Positions 26,949-35,963 of a DNA stretch of 64,000 bases are shown here, one piece after another (within the stretch, counting starts at the first letter, position 1; every line of letters starts with the position of its first letter). Source of the stretch: Pseudomonas anatoliensis (GTDB taxonomy: Bacteria > Pseudomonadota > Gammaproteobacteria > Pseudomonadales > Pseudomonadaceae); contig NZ_JACVHC010000003.1 in NCBI RefSeq assembly GCF_017976235.1, forward strand, positions 248,001 through 312,000. The letters run 5' to 3'. The translations under genes and the position numbers were made by a program. Below the pieces are notes generated by a model. It saw only the letters and a program-made list of their open reading frames with translations. It did no database searches and was not told where the DNA came from.

Positions 26949-26986
26949 AAAAAACGCCCCCGGCCTTTCAACCGGGGGCGTTTTTG
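26949..26986 (-). terminator. Rho-independent terminator of yceI (bidirectional)
   Basis: AAAACGCCCCCGG pairs with CCGGGGGCGTTTTT around CCTTTCAA. T-runs exist on both strands, so it ends the minus-strand yceI transcript and can also stop plus-strand readthrough. Confidence 0.9.
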
Positions 26987-27002
26987 TGTGGCTGGCGAAA
27001 AA

Positions 27003-27581
27003 TTACTTCGCTTTCACGCCTTCAAACGAAACGTACAGCTCGACCGCGTCGGACTTGGGACCCAGGTCTTTCTGCTTGCCGAAATCGGAACGCTTGATGC
27101 TGGTGGTGCCTTCGAAGCCGGCACGGTAGCCGCCCCATGGATCCTTGCCTTCACCCAGGAAGGTGGCTTTGACAACCACTGGCTTGGTGACGCCCAGCAG
27201 GGTCAGGTCGCCAGTCACGTCAGCGGTGTTCGCGCCGGTGGACTTGATGCTGGTGGAAACGAAAGTCGCTTTGCCAAACTTGCTCGCGTTCAGGAAGTCA
27301 GCGCTGGCGATGTGCTTGTCGCGTTCGGCGTGATTGGTGAACACGCTGGCGGTGTTGACGTTGAACTCGATCTTGCTGTCTTCAGGCTTGGCCGCGTCGA
27401 AGCTGAACTTGCCGTCGATGTCCTTGAAAGTACCGGTGATGAAGCTGTAGCCCAAGTGGCTGATCTTGAAGTCGACGAAGGCGTGCTGGCCTTCTTTATC
27501 AACGACGTAGTCAGCAGCCATTACGTTGGCGGACAGAACGGCAGAACCGATTGCCAGAGCGGCCAGAGTCTTTTTCAACAT
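27003..27581 (-). CDS. YceI family periplasmic protein
   Basis: 192 residues from ATG at 27581 ([20 protein letters not shown]), a Sec signal peptide ending at MA-AD. The mature protein is a YceI lipocalin-like barrel: [57 protein letters not shown] and the closing [15 protein letters not shown]. Such proteins bind isoprenoid-like lipids. The cytochrome b561 gene lies 32 bases upstream on the same strand, a common pairing, so the two probably form one operon. Confidence 0.92.
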   Translation of the reverse strand: MLKKTLAALAIGSAVLSANVMAADYVVDKEGQHAFVDFKISHLGYSFITGTFKDIDGKFSFDAAKPEDSKIEFNVNTASVFTNHAERDKHIASADFLNASKFGKATFVSTSIKSTGANTADVTGDLTLLGVTKPVVVKATFLGEGKDPWGGYRAGFEGTTSIKRSDFGKQKDLGPKSDAVELYVSFEGVKAK

Positions 27582-27613
27582 GCTTTGTTTTCCTTTGGAG
27601 TCGAGGTTGAACA

Positions 27614-28165
27614 TCAGGCTTTGCGACCGAGCATTCGAGTGAGGGTCGCATCACGATCAATAAAGTGGTGCTTCAATGCTGCCAACGCATGGAGACCGGA
27701 AAAAATTACCAGCGCCCACGCCAGCCAGAGATGAATCACCCCAGCGGTATCTGCCTGATCCGGTAGCCCGGAAACCAGTGCAGGAACTTCAAACAGGCCA
27801 AACACCGGAATACCGACACCGTCTGCGGTGGAAATCAGGTAACCGGCAAGCATCACAGCGAACAGCGCGAGATACAGAAACCCGTGGCCGAATTTAGCGC
27901 CGATACGGGTCATGCGGCTGTAGCTTTGCAGCGTCGGCGGCGGTGGGCTGATAAAACGCCACAACACCCGCAACACCATCACTCCGAGCAGCACCAGACC
28001 AATGCTCTTGTGCAGATCCGGCGCGTCTTTGCGCCAGGTGCTGTAGTAATCCAGCCCGACCATCCACAGGCCCAGCGCGAACAGTCCGAAGACCACCAGC
28101 GCCACACCCCAGTGCATGAAGATGCTGACCCAACCATAGCGCGAAGAAGAGTTACGTAGCTGCAT
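27614..28165 (-). CDS. cytochrome b561
   Basis: 183 residues from ATG at 28165 ([20 protein letters not shown]). Four membrane helices carry the heme-ligand histidines: [48 protein letters not shown] and [20 protein letters not shown]. It is a small di-heme b-type cytochrome (CybB-like) that moves electrons in the inner membrane, possibly to a periplasmic partner. Operon with yceI. Confidence 0.9.
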   Translation of the reverse strand: MQLRNSSSRYGWVSIFMHWGVALVVFGLFALGLWMVGLDYYSTWRKDAPDLHKSIGLVLLGVMVLRVLWRFISPPPPTLQSYSRMTRIGAKFGHGFLYLALFAVMLAGYLISTADGVGIPVFGLFEVPALVSGLPDQADTAGVIHLWLAWALVIFSGLHALAALKHHFIDRDATLTRMLGRKA

Positions 28166-28355
28166 TGCCCAAATCCTGTGAGAACTGCGAACCAAGACTA
28201 GCGAGTTATCTATCGAATTAAAGCGGAAAATTTCGCTTTGAAATATCGAGAAATACGATGAAGAGTCTGAAAGTGGCGTGTTAAGGAAAGATTAACGGGG
28301 AAAGTGTGGCGGGATGTTGTTTCTAAGCAATGGATTTTTGTTGGCAGAGCTGGCC

Positions 28356-28442
28356 CTATCGCGAGCAGGCTCACTCCTACAATTGGCCGTATTCCAACTG
28401 CAGAAATGCGATCTCTTGTAGGAGTGAGCCTGCTCGCGATAG
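28356..28442. repeat. inverted repeat, REP family B variant
   Basis: CTATCGCGAGCAGGCTCACT pairs with its inverted copy (AGTGAGCCTGCTCGCGATAG) across a ~35-base loop, between the cytochrome promoter side and the amine oxidase terminator. Confidence 0.85.
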
Positions 28443-28456
28443 CGGTCTTACAGGCA

Positions 28457-28486
28457 AAAAAAAGCGCGGCATAAGCGCCGCGCTTC
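28457..28486 (-). terminator. Rho-independent terminator of the amine oxidase gene
   Basis: On the minus strand AAGCGCGGC pairs with GCCGCGCTT around GCTTAT and is followed by eight T residues, 20 bases after the stop of the amine oxidase gene. Confidence 0.9.
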
Positions 28487-28505
28487 TTCATTCACCGCAA
28501 GGCTT

Positions 28506-30266
28506 TTACTGCGCCTTGGTCTCGGTCGTTGCCGCAGGCTTGGCTGCTGGCTTCTTCGCCGGCTCAGCCTTTTTTGCCGCCGGTTTGGCCGCTGGCTTTT
28601 TCGCTTCGGTTTTCGCCGCAGGCTTTTTCGCTGCTGGCTTGGCTGCCGCTTTCTTTGCAGGCTCGGCTTTTACCGGTGCGGCTGGCTTCGGTGCTTCCAC
28701 CGGAGCTGGCGCAGGGGTCGGCGCGGGCGCTGGAGCCACTGGAGCTGGAGCCGGTTCTGGAGCTTTCACAGGCTCTGGCTTCTTCTCATCGTCCGAACCA
28801 CCGAACAGGTTGCTGAAGAAGTTGCCCTTCTTCGCTGCCACGGCACCGGCCGCGCCCGCCGCTGCTGCCGGGATCACTTTGGCAGGTTCGAATGATTTGC
28901 CTGCCGCCAGATCTTCAACCTGGCTGGCCGCACGCTGACCGGTGCGCAGCGCACCTTCCAGAGTGCCCGGGTACAAGGTGTCGGTGTGTTCGCCGGCAAA
29001 CGCTACGCGCTGCAGCGGACGTTCCCAGATACGCCAGAACTTGCTGATCTGGCCCGGACCGTAAGCCAGGTACGCGCCGCCCATCGACGGGTCGGTGCTG
29101 TAGCGACGGATCTCATAACCGGTGAACGAGCCACGGGCCTGTGGATAAAACGCGTGCAGACGAATCAGCACTTGATCGACCATCTGCTTGTCGCCAAATG
29201 CCTGCATCACGCGGGCATTGTCGCCGGACAGGTTGATCACCACGTTGGCGCCGCCCTTCAGCGCGGGCTCGATCCACAACATGCCCAGACCGGTGTTGCT
29301 GTAGATCTCGCCGGACATGCGCGACTTGCTTTCCCACACCGGCGTCTTGAACTTCAGCATGATCTGGTCGCGCCAACCGTAGTTGGTGCCCTTGATGGCC
29401 GCCAGACGCTGGGCGTCCAGTGACGGGGTCAGCTGAATCTTGTTCAAGGCACGCAACGGTACAGCCAGCACGACGTAATCGGCCTGGTAACCGACGCTGC
29501 CAACCTTGACGGTCACGCCGTCCTTGTCCTGATTGATGGCCGATACCGGCGAATTGGTCTTGATGACCTTGATCTGTTTGACGAACGCTTGCGCCAGCAC
29601 CTGGCTGCCGCCGACCAGGCGCGAGGCGCGCAGGTCACGGTCGGACACGCCGCGATACACGCGGTTCTGCTGGGCGAAATACAGCAGCGACAGACGCGAA
29701 GGCTCGTCGTAGTGGGTGCGGATGTCCTGGTTGATCAACTGACGCGCAGTGGCTGGCAGATTCTGTTTGTCGAGCCAGCTCGACACGGTGATCTGGTCCA
29801 GTGCGTGCAGGGTGTTGGTCGCTGCCGGGTTCTGTGGATCGTCGATCGAGCGCGCCAGATCGTCGAGGGTTTTCTGGTAACGCTTGAGCGCATCGGCGGT
29901 GGCCGGTTGCTTGGTCGCCAGGTCGGCAGCGGAAAAATACTCGCCGTCGATCAAATAACCCGGTGTACGCACGAATTCCGGTGCCGGCGTGGTGCCGAGC
30001 TTGAACGTCGAGACGTACTTGTTCAGCACCGGCTGGGTTTTGTCGTTGCCGATCCACTCGCTGGTGGCCATGCCCGAGCGACCGCCCAGGCTTGGTTTGG
30101 CTTCGAGCAGCGTGACCTGCCAGCCTTTGTTTTGCAGCTCATAAGCAGCGGTCAGGCCCGACAGGCCGCCGCCGATCACGATTGCGGTTTTATCCTTGGC
30201 CAGCGCCGTAACGCTGAACAGCCCCAACATCACCAGCGCACAGGCGCGCAGCCAACCGACAGACAT
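28506..30266 (-). CDS. flavin amine oxidase with Ala/Lys/Pro tail
   Basis: 586 residues. A signal peptide (MSVGWLRACALVMLGLFSVT-ALA) is followed by the FAD-binding IVIGGGLSGLTAAYEL and LLEAKPSLGGRSGM of the monoamine oxidase family; the C-terminal FAD contact is FAGEHTDTLYPGTLEGALRT (about residue 430). After residue ~455 a linker with KKGNFFSNLFGGSDDEKKPE leads into about 110 residues of Pro/Ala then Ala/Lys/Pro repeats, like histone H1-type or wall-spanning tails. It should oxidise an amine in the periplasm. The tail is unusual for the family and may tether it to cell wall or nucleic acid-like polyanion. Confidence 0.85.
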   Translation of the reverse strand: MSVGWLRACALVMLGLFSVTALAKDKTAIVIGGGLSGLTAAYELQNKGWQVTLLEAKPSLGGRSGMATSEWIGNDKTQPVLNKYVSTFKLGTTPAPEFVRTPGYLIDGEYFSAADLATKQPATADALKRYQKTLDDLARSIDDPQNPAATNTLHALDQITVSSWLDKQNLPATARQLINQDIRTHYDEPSRLSLLYFAQQNRVYRGVSDRDLRASRLVGGSQVLAQAFVKQIKVIKTNSPVSAINQDKDGVTVKVGSVGYQADYVVLAVPLRALNKIQLTPSLDAQRLAAIKGTNYGWRDQIMLKFKTPVWESKSRMSGEIYSNTGLGMLWIEPALKGGANVVINLSGDNARVMQAFGDKQMVDQVLIRLHAFYPQARGSFTGYEIRRYSTDPSMGGAYLAYGPGQISKFWRIWERPLQRVAFAGEHTDTLYPGTLEGALRTGQRAASQVEDLAAGKSFEPAKVIPAAAAGAAGAVAAKKGNFFSNLFGGSDDEKKPEPVKAPEPAPAPVAPAPAPTPAPAPVEAPKPAAPVKAEPAKKAAAKPAAKKPAAKTEAKKPAAKPAAKKAEPAKKPAAKPAATTETKAQ

Positions 30267-30487
30267 TCAGCGAACTCCGGAAATACACAGAAAAAAGCAG
30301 TTGTGCGGGTCAGACGACCCAAAGAACCGCGAAGAATACGTTAGCCATCAAAACGCCGCCAGCGACGTCTATCGGCTCATACAAAGTAGCTCAATCGACA
30401 CAATGGGTTGTTCCCGCGCGATGCATTGCATAGGCTTGCGCGATTGTTTGCCCGCGCCTGTCGCGAGCCGCCTCGAGGAGACTGTAA
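30267..30487. promoter_or_regulatory. divergent region between amine oxidase and bioA
   Basis: 221 bases between divergent starts. It must hold both promoters; I see no clear consensus pair or operator palindrome. Confidence 0.3.
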
Positions 30488-31894
30488 ATGGGCCTTAATA
30501 ATCAGTGGATGCAACGCGATCTCGCGGTGTTGTGGCATCCCTGCACCCAGATGAAAGACCACGAACAGCTGCCGCTGATCCCGATCAAGCGCGGCGAAGG
30601 CGTCTGGCTCGAAGACTTCGAGGGCAAGCGCTACCTCGACGCGGTCAGCTCGTGGTGGGTCAACGTGTTCGGCCACGCCAACCCGCGCATCAACCAGCGC
30701 ATCAAGGATCAGGTCGATCAACTGGAGCACGTGATTCTCGCCGGTTTCAGCCATCAACCGGTGATCGAGCTGTCTGAACGTCTGGTGAAGATGACGCCAG
30801 AAGGCCTGAACCGGGTGTTCTACGCCGATAACGGTTCGTCCTGCATCGAAGTCGCGCTGAAAATGAGCTTTCACTATTGGCTCAACCGCGGCATGCCGGC
30901 CAAGAAACGCTTCGTCACCCTGACCAACAGCTACCACGGCGAAACCATGGCAGCGATGGCGGTCGGCGACGTGCCGCTGTTCACTGAAACCTACAAAGCC
31001 CTGCTGATGGACACCATCAAGGTGCCGAGCCCGGATTGCTACGGGCGCCCCGAAGGCATGAGTTGGGAGGAGCACTCGCGCAATATGTTCGCGGCGATGG
31101 AACAGACGTTGGCCGAGAACCATGACAGCGTTGCGGCAGTGATCGTCGAGCCACTGATTCAGGGTGCCGGCGGCATGCGCATGTATCACCCGGTGTACCT
31201 CAAGCTGCTGCGCGAGGCCTGCGACCGTTACGGCGTGCACCTTATCCTCGACGAAATCGCCGTCGGCTTTGGCCGCACCGGAACGATGTTCGCCTGCGAG
31301 CAGGCCGGCATCCGTCCGGACTTCCTCTGCCTGTCCAAGGCCCTGACCGGCGGCTACCTGCCGCTGGCCGCGTGCCTGACCACCGACGATGTCTACAGCG
31401 CGTTCTACGACGACTATCCAACCCTGCGCGCCTTCCTCCACTCGCACAGCTACACCGGCAACCCGCTGGCGTGCGCGGCGGCGTTGGCGACGCTGGATAT
31501 CTTCGAGCAGGACAACGTGATCGAGAACAACAAGGCACTCGCTCAGCGCATGGCGTCGGCGACGGCGCATCTGGTCGATCACCCGAACGTCAGCGAAGTG
31601 CGTCAGACCGGCATGGTCCTGGCCATCGAGATGGTCAAGGATAAAGCCACCAAAGAGGCCTACCCTTGGCAGGAACGCCGCGGCCTGAAAGTGTTCCAGC
31701 ATGCGCTGGAGCGTGGCGCGCTGCTGCGTCCGCTTGGCAGTGTGGTGTACTTCCTGCCGCCGTACGTGATCACGCCGGAGCAGATCGACTTCCTCGCCGA
31801 AGTCGCCAGCGAAGGCATCGACATCGCCACCCGTGACAGCGTCAGCGTGGCCGTGCCGAAGGACTTCCACCCCGGTTTCCGTGATCCGGGCTGA
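30488..31894 (+). CDS. bioA: adenosylmethionine-8-amino-7-oxononanoate transaminase
   Basis: 468 residues. Class-III aminotransferase features: [20 protein letters not shown], the phosphate-binding [25 protein letters not shown], the PLP-aspartate in [14 protein letters not shown] and the PLP-lysine in [14 protein letters not shown] (about residue 283). WHPCTQMKD at the N-terminus is typical of BioA. It converts KAPA to DAPA in biotin synthesis using S-adenosylmethionine. It is away from other bio genes, as is usual in Pseudomonas, and GAGGAG precedes the start. Confidence 0.93.
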   Translation: MGLNNQWMQRDLAVLWHPCTQMKDHEQLPLIPIKRGEGVWLEDFEGKRYLDAVSSWWVNVFGHANPRINQRIKDQVDQLEHVILAGFSHQPVIELSERLVKMTPEGLNRVFYADNGSSCIEVALKMSFHYWLNRGMPAKKRFVTLTNSYHGETMAAMAVGDVPLFTETYKALLMDTIKVPSPDCYGRPEGMSWEEHSRNMFAAMEQTLAENHDSVAAVIVEPLIQGAGGMRMYHPVYLKLLREACDRYGVHLILDEIAVGFGRTGTMFACEQAGIRPDFLCLSKALTGGYLPLAACLTTDDVYSAFYDDYPTLRAFLHSHSYTGNPLACAAALATLDIFEQDNVIENNKALAQRMASATAHLVDHPNVSEVRQTGMVLAIEMVKDKATKEAYPWQERRGLKVFQHALERGALLRPLGSVVYFLPPYVITPEQIDFLAEVASEGIDIATRDSVSVAVPKDFHPGFRDPG

Positions 31895-31933
31895 TCTGTT
31901 TCACTAAAGCTTCAGCGGTGACCGGACTACCGT

Positions 31934-32000
31934 CATCGCTGGCAAGCCAGCTCCCACAGGTTCTGCGCAAGTCCTTGTGGGAGCTGGCTTGCCAGCGATA
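31934..32000. repeat. inverted repeat, REP family B
   Basis: ATCGCTGGCAAGCCAGCTCC and its inverted copy surround a ~18-base loop between bioA and rsmE. Confidence 0.9.
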
Positions 32001-32038
32001 GGGCCGCCAGACTTTTACAATTTCTACAGAGACCCCGC

Positions 32039-32758
32039 ATGAGACTGTCCCGCTTCTTTATCGACGCCCCGCTAAGCACCGGCCAACACGAACTGCCGGA
32101 GGCCCAGGCGCATTACATCAGCCGCGTGCTGCGCATGGCCGAGGGCGATGCGGTGCAGATGTTCGACGGTTCCGGCCATGAGTTTCGCGGTTCCTTGCTG
32201 GAAGTCGGCAAGAAACGCGTGGTGGTGCAGATCGACGAGCAGTTCGCCGGACAGATCGAATCACCGCTGCACATCCATCTCGGCCAGGGCCTGTCCCGCG
32301 GCGAGCGGATGGACTGGGCGATTCAGAAAGCCACCGAACTGGGCGTCAATGAAATCACGCCGATCTTCAGCGATCGCTGTGAAGTTCGCCTCAAAGACGA
32401 GCGCGCTGACAAACGCTTGCAGCATTGGCGTCAGGTGGCGATCAGCGCATGTGAGCAATGTGGTCGTTCGCGGGTCCCGGTGATTCATCCACCGGTACTG
32501 CTGGCGGACTGGATCAAGCAGACCGAAGCCGAGTTGAAACTGGTGCTGCACCCGGTAGCCGAGCCGCTGGTGAGCCATGCAAAACCTTCGACTCTGGCGT
32601 TTCTGATCGGGCCGGAGGGCGGCTTGTCCGAGGCCGAGGTCGAGCAGGCCAAGGGCAATGGTTTTCATGCTGCTCGCCTTGGGCCGCGCGTGTTGCGGAC
32701 CGAAACTGCGCCGGTAGTTGCGTTGGCGGTGGCTCAACAATTGTGGGGTGATTTCTAG
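32039..32758 (+). CDS. rsmE: 16S rRNA m3U1498 methyltransferase
   Basis: 239 residues, the family length. The N-terminal PUA-like domain (MRLSRFFIDAPLSTGQHELP; HYISRVLRMAEGDAVQMFDG) is followed by the SPOUT trefoil-knot domain: QGLSRGERMDWAIQKATELG, LIGPEGGLSEAEVEQA and LGPRVLRTETAPVVAL, which forms the S-adenosylmethionine pocket. It methylates N3 of U1498 in 16S rRNA. It lies downstream of bioA with only a REP element between. Confidence 0.95.
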   Translation: MRLSRFFIDAPLSTGQHELPEAQAHYISRVLRMAEGDAVQMFDGSGHEFRGSLLEVGKKRVVVQIDEQFAGQIESPLHIHLGQGLSRGERMDWAIQKATELGVNEITPIFSDRCEVRLKDERADKRLQHWRQVAISACEQCGRSRVPVIHPPVLLADWIKQTEAELKLVLHPVAEPLVSHAKPSTLAFLIGPEGGLSEAEVEQAKGNGFHAARLGPRVLRTETAPVVALAVAQQLWGDF

Positions 32759-32763
32759 GGTCC

Positions 32764-32844
32764 CAAAAGATCGCAGCCTGCGGCAGCTCCTACAGGGGCA
32801 GCGCATTCCAAATGTAGGAGCTGCCGCAGGCTGCGATCTTTTGA
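32764..32844. repeat. REP-type inverted repeat, family A
   Basis: AAAGATCGCAGCCTGCGGCA and its inverted copy, starting 6 bases after the rsmE stop and ending 8 bases before the convergent hemolysin III stop. Confidence 0.9.
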
Positions 32845-32851
32845 TCTTGCT

Positions 32852-33469
32852 TCACAGGACGTAAAACATAATCGCAACAAAGTGCAGCAAACTCCCGGCA
32901 ATCACGAACAAATGCCAGATCCCGTGGGCATGTCGTAGCCGATGATCCAAGGCAAAAAAGATAATCCCCACGGTGTACAACACCCCGCCCGTCGCCAGCC
33001 ACGCGAAACCCGTCGTGCCCAACGCCGCCAGTAACGGCTTCACTGCCACCAGCACGATCCAGCCCATCACCGCATAGATCACGATGGACAGAATCCGCGC
33101 CTCGGAACGCGGTTTGATCTCTTGCACAATGCCGATCAGCGCCAGCCCCCAGACAATCCCGAATAGTGTCCAGCCCCACACCCCGCGCAAGGTCACCAGG
33201 CAAAACGGCGTGTAGCTGCCGGCGATCAGCAAATAGATCGAAAAGTGATCGACCTTCTTCATGATCTCTTTCTTGCGCCCGCGCACGCTGTGGTACACGG
33301 TCGATGCGCTGTACAACACCAGCAGGGTAAACGCGTAAATCGCCACACTGACGATCTTCCATGGACTGCCATCGAGACAGGCGATGACCAGCATCCACAC
33401 ACCGCCGATAAAAGCCGCCACTGCCCCGACCAGATGCGTCCAGGCGTTCAATCGTTCTCCGTGATACAT
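32852..33469 (-). CDS. hemolysin III family membrane protein
   Basis: 205 residues. It begins MYHGERLNAWTHLVGA and has seven membrane helices (AFIGGVWMLVIACLDG, IVSVAIYAFTLLVLYSAST, VDHFSIYLLIAGSYTPF and others), with the conserved SxxxH, DH and HxxxH-like histidines (STVYHS; VDHFSIY; HGIWHLFVI) that bind zinc in the HlyIII/PAQR superfamily. The name is historic; the bacterial role is membrane homeostasis or a hydrolase-like activity and is not settled. Confidence 0.9.
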   Translation of the reverse strand: MYHGERLNAWTHLVGAVAAFIGGVWMLVIACLDGSPWKIVSVAIYAFTLLVLYSASTVYHSVRGRKKEIMKKVDHFSIYLLIAGSYTPFCLVTLRGVWGWTLFGIVWGLALIGIVQEIKPRSEARILSIVIYAVMGWIVLVAVKPLLAALGTTGFAWLATGGVLYTVGIIFFALDHRLRHAHGIWHLFVIAGSLLHFVAIMFYVL

Positions 33470-33558
33470 CTATTGCTCACCTCAAAATTCATTACCGCAG
33501 CGCGCAAGGCTCGGGCCTTGAGCGTAAAAGCGCAATGTTTCTGTTCAACATGAATCCG

Positions 33559-33631
33559 TGTAGGAGCTGCCGCAGGCTGCGATCTTTTGATCTTCAAAGG
33601 CAAAAGATCGCAGCCTGCGGCAGCTCCTACA
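33559..33631. repeat. REP-type inverted repeat, family A
   Basis: TGTAGGAGCTGCCGCAGGCT with its inverted copy and a very short loop, upstream of mdcR; about 50 bases separate it from the mdcR start. Confidence 0.9.
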
Positions 33632-33683
33632 AAGGGCCGCGTTTACCGTGCACAATCGGCCGATACCAAAAAGAGTCCGCGCC

Positions 33684-34598
33684 ATGCTGATCGACGAAGA
33701 GTTGACCCTGAAAAAACTCGAGGTGTTCCTCGCTTTCATGCGCACCGGCAATCTCGCCCGTGCCGCTGCCGAGCTACAGACCAGCAATGTCAGCGTGCAC
33801 CGCGCGATTCACTCGCTGGAAAGCGCCCTGCGCTGCCCGCTGTTCAAACACGAAGGCCGCAACCTGACGCCGCTGGAAAGCGCCTATGTACTGGAGGAAC
33901 GCGCGCAGAAGCTGATTCAGGACGTGGTCGAAAGCGTACGCCTGACCCGCGAGGCCGCAGGATTCTCCGCCGAACGCTTCAAACTCGGCTCGCTGTATTC
34001 ACTGACCGTGAAAACCGTGCCGCAACTGATCATGGGCCTGAAGATCCGCCGCAGCGAACTCAACATCGACCTGATTCTTGGCTCGAACATCGACCTGCTC
34101 TACAAGCTGAAAAACATGGAAGTCGACGCGATTCTGGTGTCGCTGGACGACAGCATCAACGACCCGGATTGCGAGCAGATTGCGCTGTTTTCCGATGACA
34201 TCTTTCTCGCCACTCCTGCCGATTCAAGATTTGCCCAGCGCAGTGAAGTTGATCTGGCGGACGTACGCGATGAAACCTTCATCACGTTGACCCAGGGCTT
34301 CGCGACCCATCAGGACGGCAATCGGGTGTTCAGGCAGGCGGGGTTCGAGCCGAAGGTGGCGATGCAGGTGAATGACATCTTCACGCTGCTGAGCATGGTC
34401 AGTTCCGGGGTGGGTTATGCGCTGCTGCCTGGAAGGATTGCGGCGGTGTATGAGAATCGGGTGAAGCTGATTCCGTTGCAGGAAAAGTATCGGTTGCAAC
34501 AGCACATTGGTGTGGTGTTTCTGAAGGCCAAGGAGCGCGACCCGAATCTGCTGGCGTTGTTGGCGGAGTGTCGGATGTATGCCAATCGCCAGGTCTGA
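33684..34598 (+). CDS. mdcR: LysR-family regulator of malonate catabolism
   Basis: 304 residues from ATG at 33684 (MLIDEELTLKKLEVFLAFMR). The N-terminal winged HTH is GNLARAAAELQTSNVSVHRA followed by IHSLESALRCPLFKHEGRN; the rest is the ligand-binding fold. It ends 140 bases from, and converges on, the malonate decarboxylase/transporter cluster, as mdcR does in other pseudomonads. It is expected to activate mdcA-madM in response to malonate. Assignment rests on context plus LysR features. Confidence 0.85.
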   Translation: MLIDEELTLKKLEVFLAFMRTGNLARAAAELQTSNVSVHRAIHSLESALRCPLFKHEGRNLTPLESAYVLEERAQKLIQDVVESVRLTREAAGFSAERFKLGSLYSLTVKTVPQLIMGLKIRRSELNIDLILGSNIDLLYKLKNMEVDAILVSLDDSINDPDCEQIALFSDDIFLATPADSRFAQRSEVDLADVRDETFITLTQGFATHQDGNRVFRQAGFEPKVAMQVNDIFTLLSMVSSGVGYALLPGRIAAVYENRVKLIPLQEKYRLQQHIGVVFLKAKERDPNLLALLAECRMYANRQV

Positions 34599-34613
34599 AA
34601 CCGAGTTGTCTGA

Positions 34614-34706
34614 ATCGCTGGCAAGCCAGCTCCCACAGTGTGTTGCGCCGCACAATAAATCTGTGTTCAACACATCGCCCTGTGGGAGCGGGCTTGCCCG
34701 CGATGG
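34614..34706. repeat. inverted repeat, REP family B
   Basis: AATCGCTGGCAAGCCAGCTC and a diverged inverted arm (GAGCGGGCTTGCCCGCGATG) in the convergent gap between mdcR and madM. Confidence 0.85.
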
Positions 34707-34736
34707 CGTCAGCTCAGGTAACAAACAACCAAAGCC

Positions 34737-35501
34737 CTACCCCACCAACCCCCGCATCACCAAAAACAAAACCGAAGGCCCAAGCAGACACCCAAGCGCG
34801 GTATAGAACGCCGCCGTCAGACAACCGTAAGGCACAAGCTTCGGATCCGTCGCCGCCAGCCCGCCAGCCACGCCACTGGAAGTGCCCATCAACCCGCCGA
34901 AGATCACCGCACTGCGCGGGTTGTTCAAGCCGATCATCGGGGCCACAAACGGTGTCATCACCATCACCAGAATCGCCTTGATCAACCCCGCAGCAATCGA
35001 CAGCGCCATTACTTCAGAACTGGCACCAATCGCCGCCCCGGTCACCGGGCCGACAATGTAGGTCACCGCCCCTGCGCCGATGGTGGTCAGGCTCACCGCA
35101 TCGGTATAACCGAACGCCATCGCCACACCAACGCCGGCGACAAACGACGTGCCCACCCCGACAAACAGCGCCAGCACACCGACAAACCCGGCGCGTTTGA
35201 GCTCTTCAACACTCACGCCAAACGCCGTGGCAACGATGGCGAAATCACGCAGCATCGCGCCACCGAGCAAACCGATACCCGACAACAAAGGAATATCCAC
35301 CACGCCTTTCTGCCCGCCGGTCAGCGCACCGCCAACGTAGGACAACACCAGCCCGAGCAGAATGGCGATCGCCGAACCGTGCAACCGGCCCTTGGTGAAG
35401 GTATTGGACATCCAGTAGGACACCCACATGGTCAGGCCGACAATCAGGAAACCGCTGATCAGGCCGTAGCCAGTGATGACTTTCATCATTGATTCGTACA
35501 T
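34737..35501 (-). CDS. madM: malonate transporter subunit MadM
   Basis: 254 residues with about eight to nine membrane helices (YGLISGFLIVGLTMWVSYWM, SAIAILLGLVLSYVGGALTG, IGLLGGAMLRDFAIVATAFG and more). GLNNPRSAVIFGGLMGTSSG and the pairing with MadL identify the Na+-dependent malonate permease. Last gene of the mdc transcript; 5 bases follow madL. Confidence 0.9.
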   Translation of the reverse strand: MYESMMKVITGYGLISGFLIVGLTMWVSYWMSNTFTKGRLHGSAIAILLGLVLSYVGGALTGGQKGVVDIPLLSGIGLLGGAMLRDFAIVATAFGVSVEELKRAGFVGVLALFVGVGTSFVAGVGVAMAFGYTDAVSLTTIGAGAVTYIVGPVTGAAIGASSEVMALSIAAGLIKAILVMVMTPFVAPMIGLNNPRSAVIFGGLMGTSSGVAGGLAATDPKLVPYGCLTAAFYTALGCLLGPSVLFLVMRGLVG

Positions 35502-35506
35502 GGCGA

Positions 35507-35899
35507 TTACCCCGCAGTCTTGGCTGGAGCAATCGGCGCCGGATCCTTGTTGCCGAGGCGCACCAGCACCGGCACCATGGCAAAGGCGATCACCACCGCA
35601 AGTGTCCCGGCGAGAATCGCCATCGGCCCGCCCTTCAGCGCGCCGTAAACATTCTGCTGCGCCGCCATGGCGACCACGATCGGAATGTAGATCGCACTCC
35701 AGAACTCGACACCCTGTTCAGTCTTGCCCTTGAGCCAGCCGGTTTTGTTCAGATAACTGCCCAGGCCGATCAACAGCAGCATCGCAATGCCGACGCCGCC
35801 GACGTTTGCCGGCACGCCGATCAGCTTGCCGAGCAGTTCACCGACCCAGATACCCACCAGCGTACAAAAGGCGAGAAACGCCACACCGTAAATAATCAT
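35507..35899 (-). CDS. madL: malonate transporter subunit MadL
   Basis: 130 residues from ATG at 35899 (MIIYGVAFLAFCTLVGIWVG). Four helices, with LIGVPANVGGVGIAMLLLIG and FWSAIYIPIVVAMAAQQNV typical of MadL. It forms the permease with MadM in the inner membrane. The frame continues upstream to 36022 but overlaps the mdcH end; the ATG chosen matches the family N-terminus. Confidence 0.9.
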   Translation of the reverse strand: MIIYGVAFLAFCTLVGIWVGELLGKLIGVPANVGGVGIAMLLLIGLGSYLNKTGWLKGKTEQGVEFWSAIYIPIVVAMAAQQNVYGALKGGPMAILAGTLAVVIAFAMVPVLVRLGNKDPAPIAPAKTAG

Positions 35900-35963
35900 T
35901 GTTGTAGTCCTCAAAGTGCATCGTCGAATGTTGTTTTTGTTGTTCGAAGCTTGAGTCGGCGTT

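Noticed and set aside
28330..28938. 202-codon plus-strand frame rich in Ala/Gly/Phe
   Set aside because: It is the antisense of the Ala/Lys/Pro repeats of the amine oxidase tail.
30377..31870. 497-codon minus-strand frame opposite bioA
   Set aside because: Antisense shadow; no initiation signal or domain, and bioA is unmistakable.
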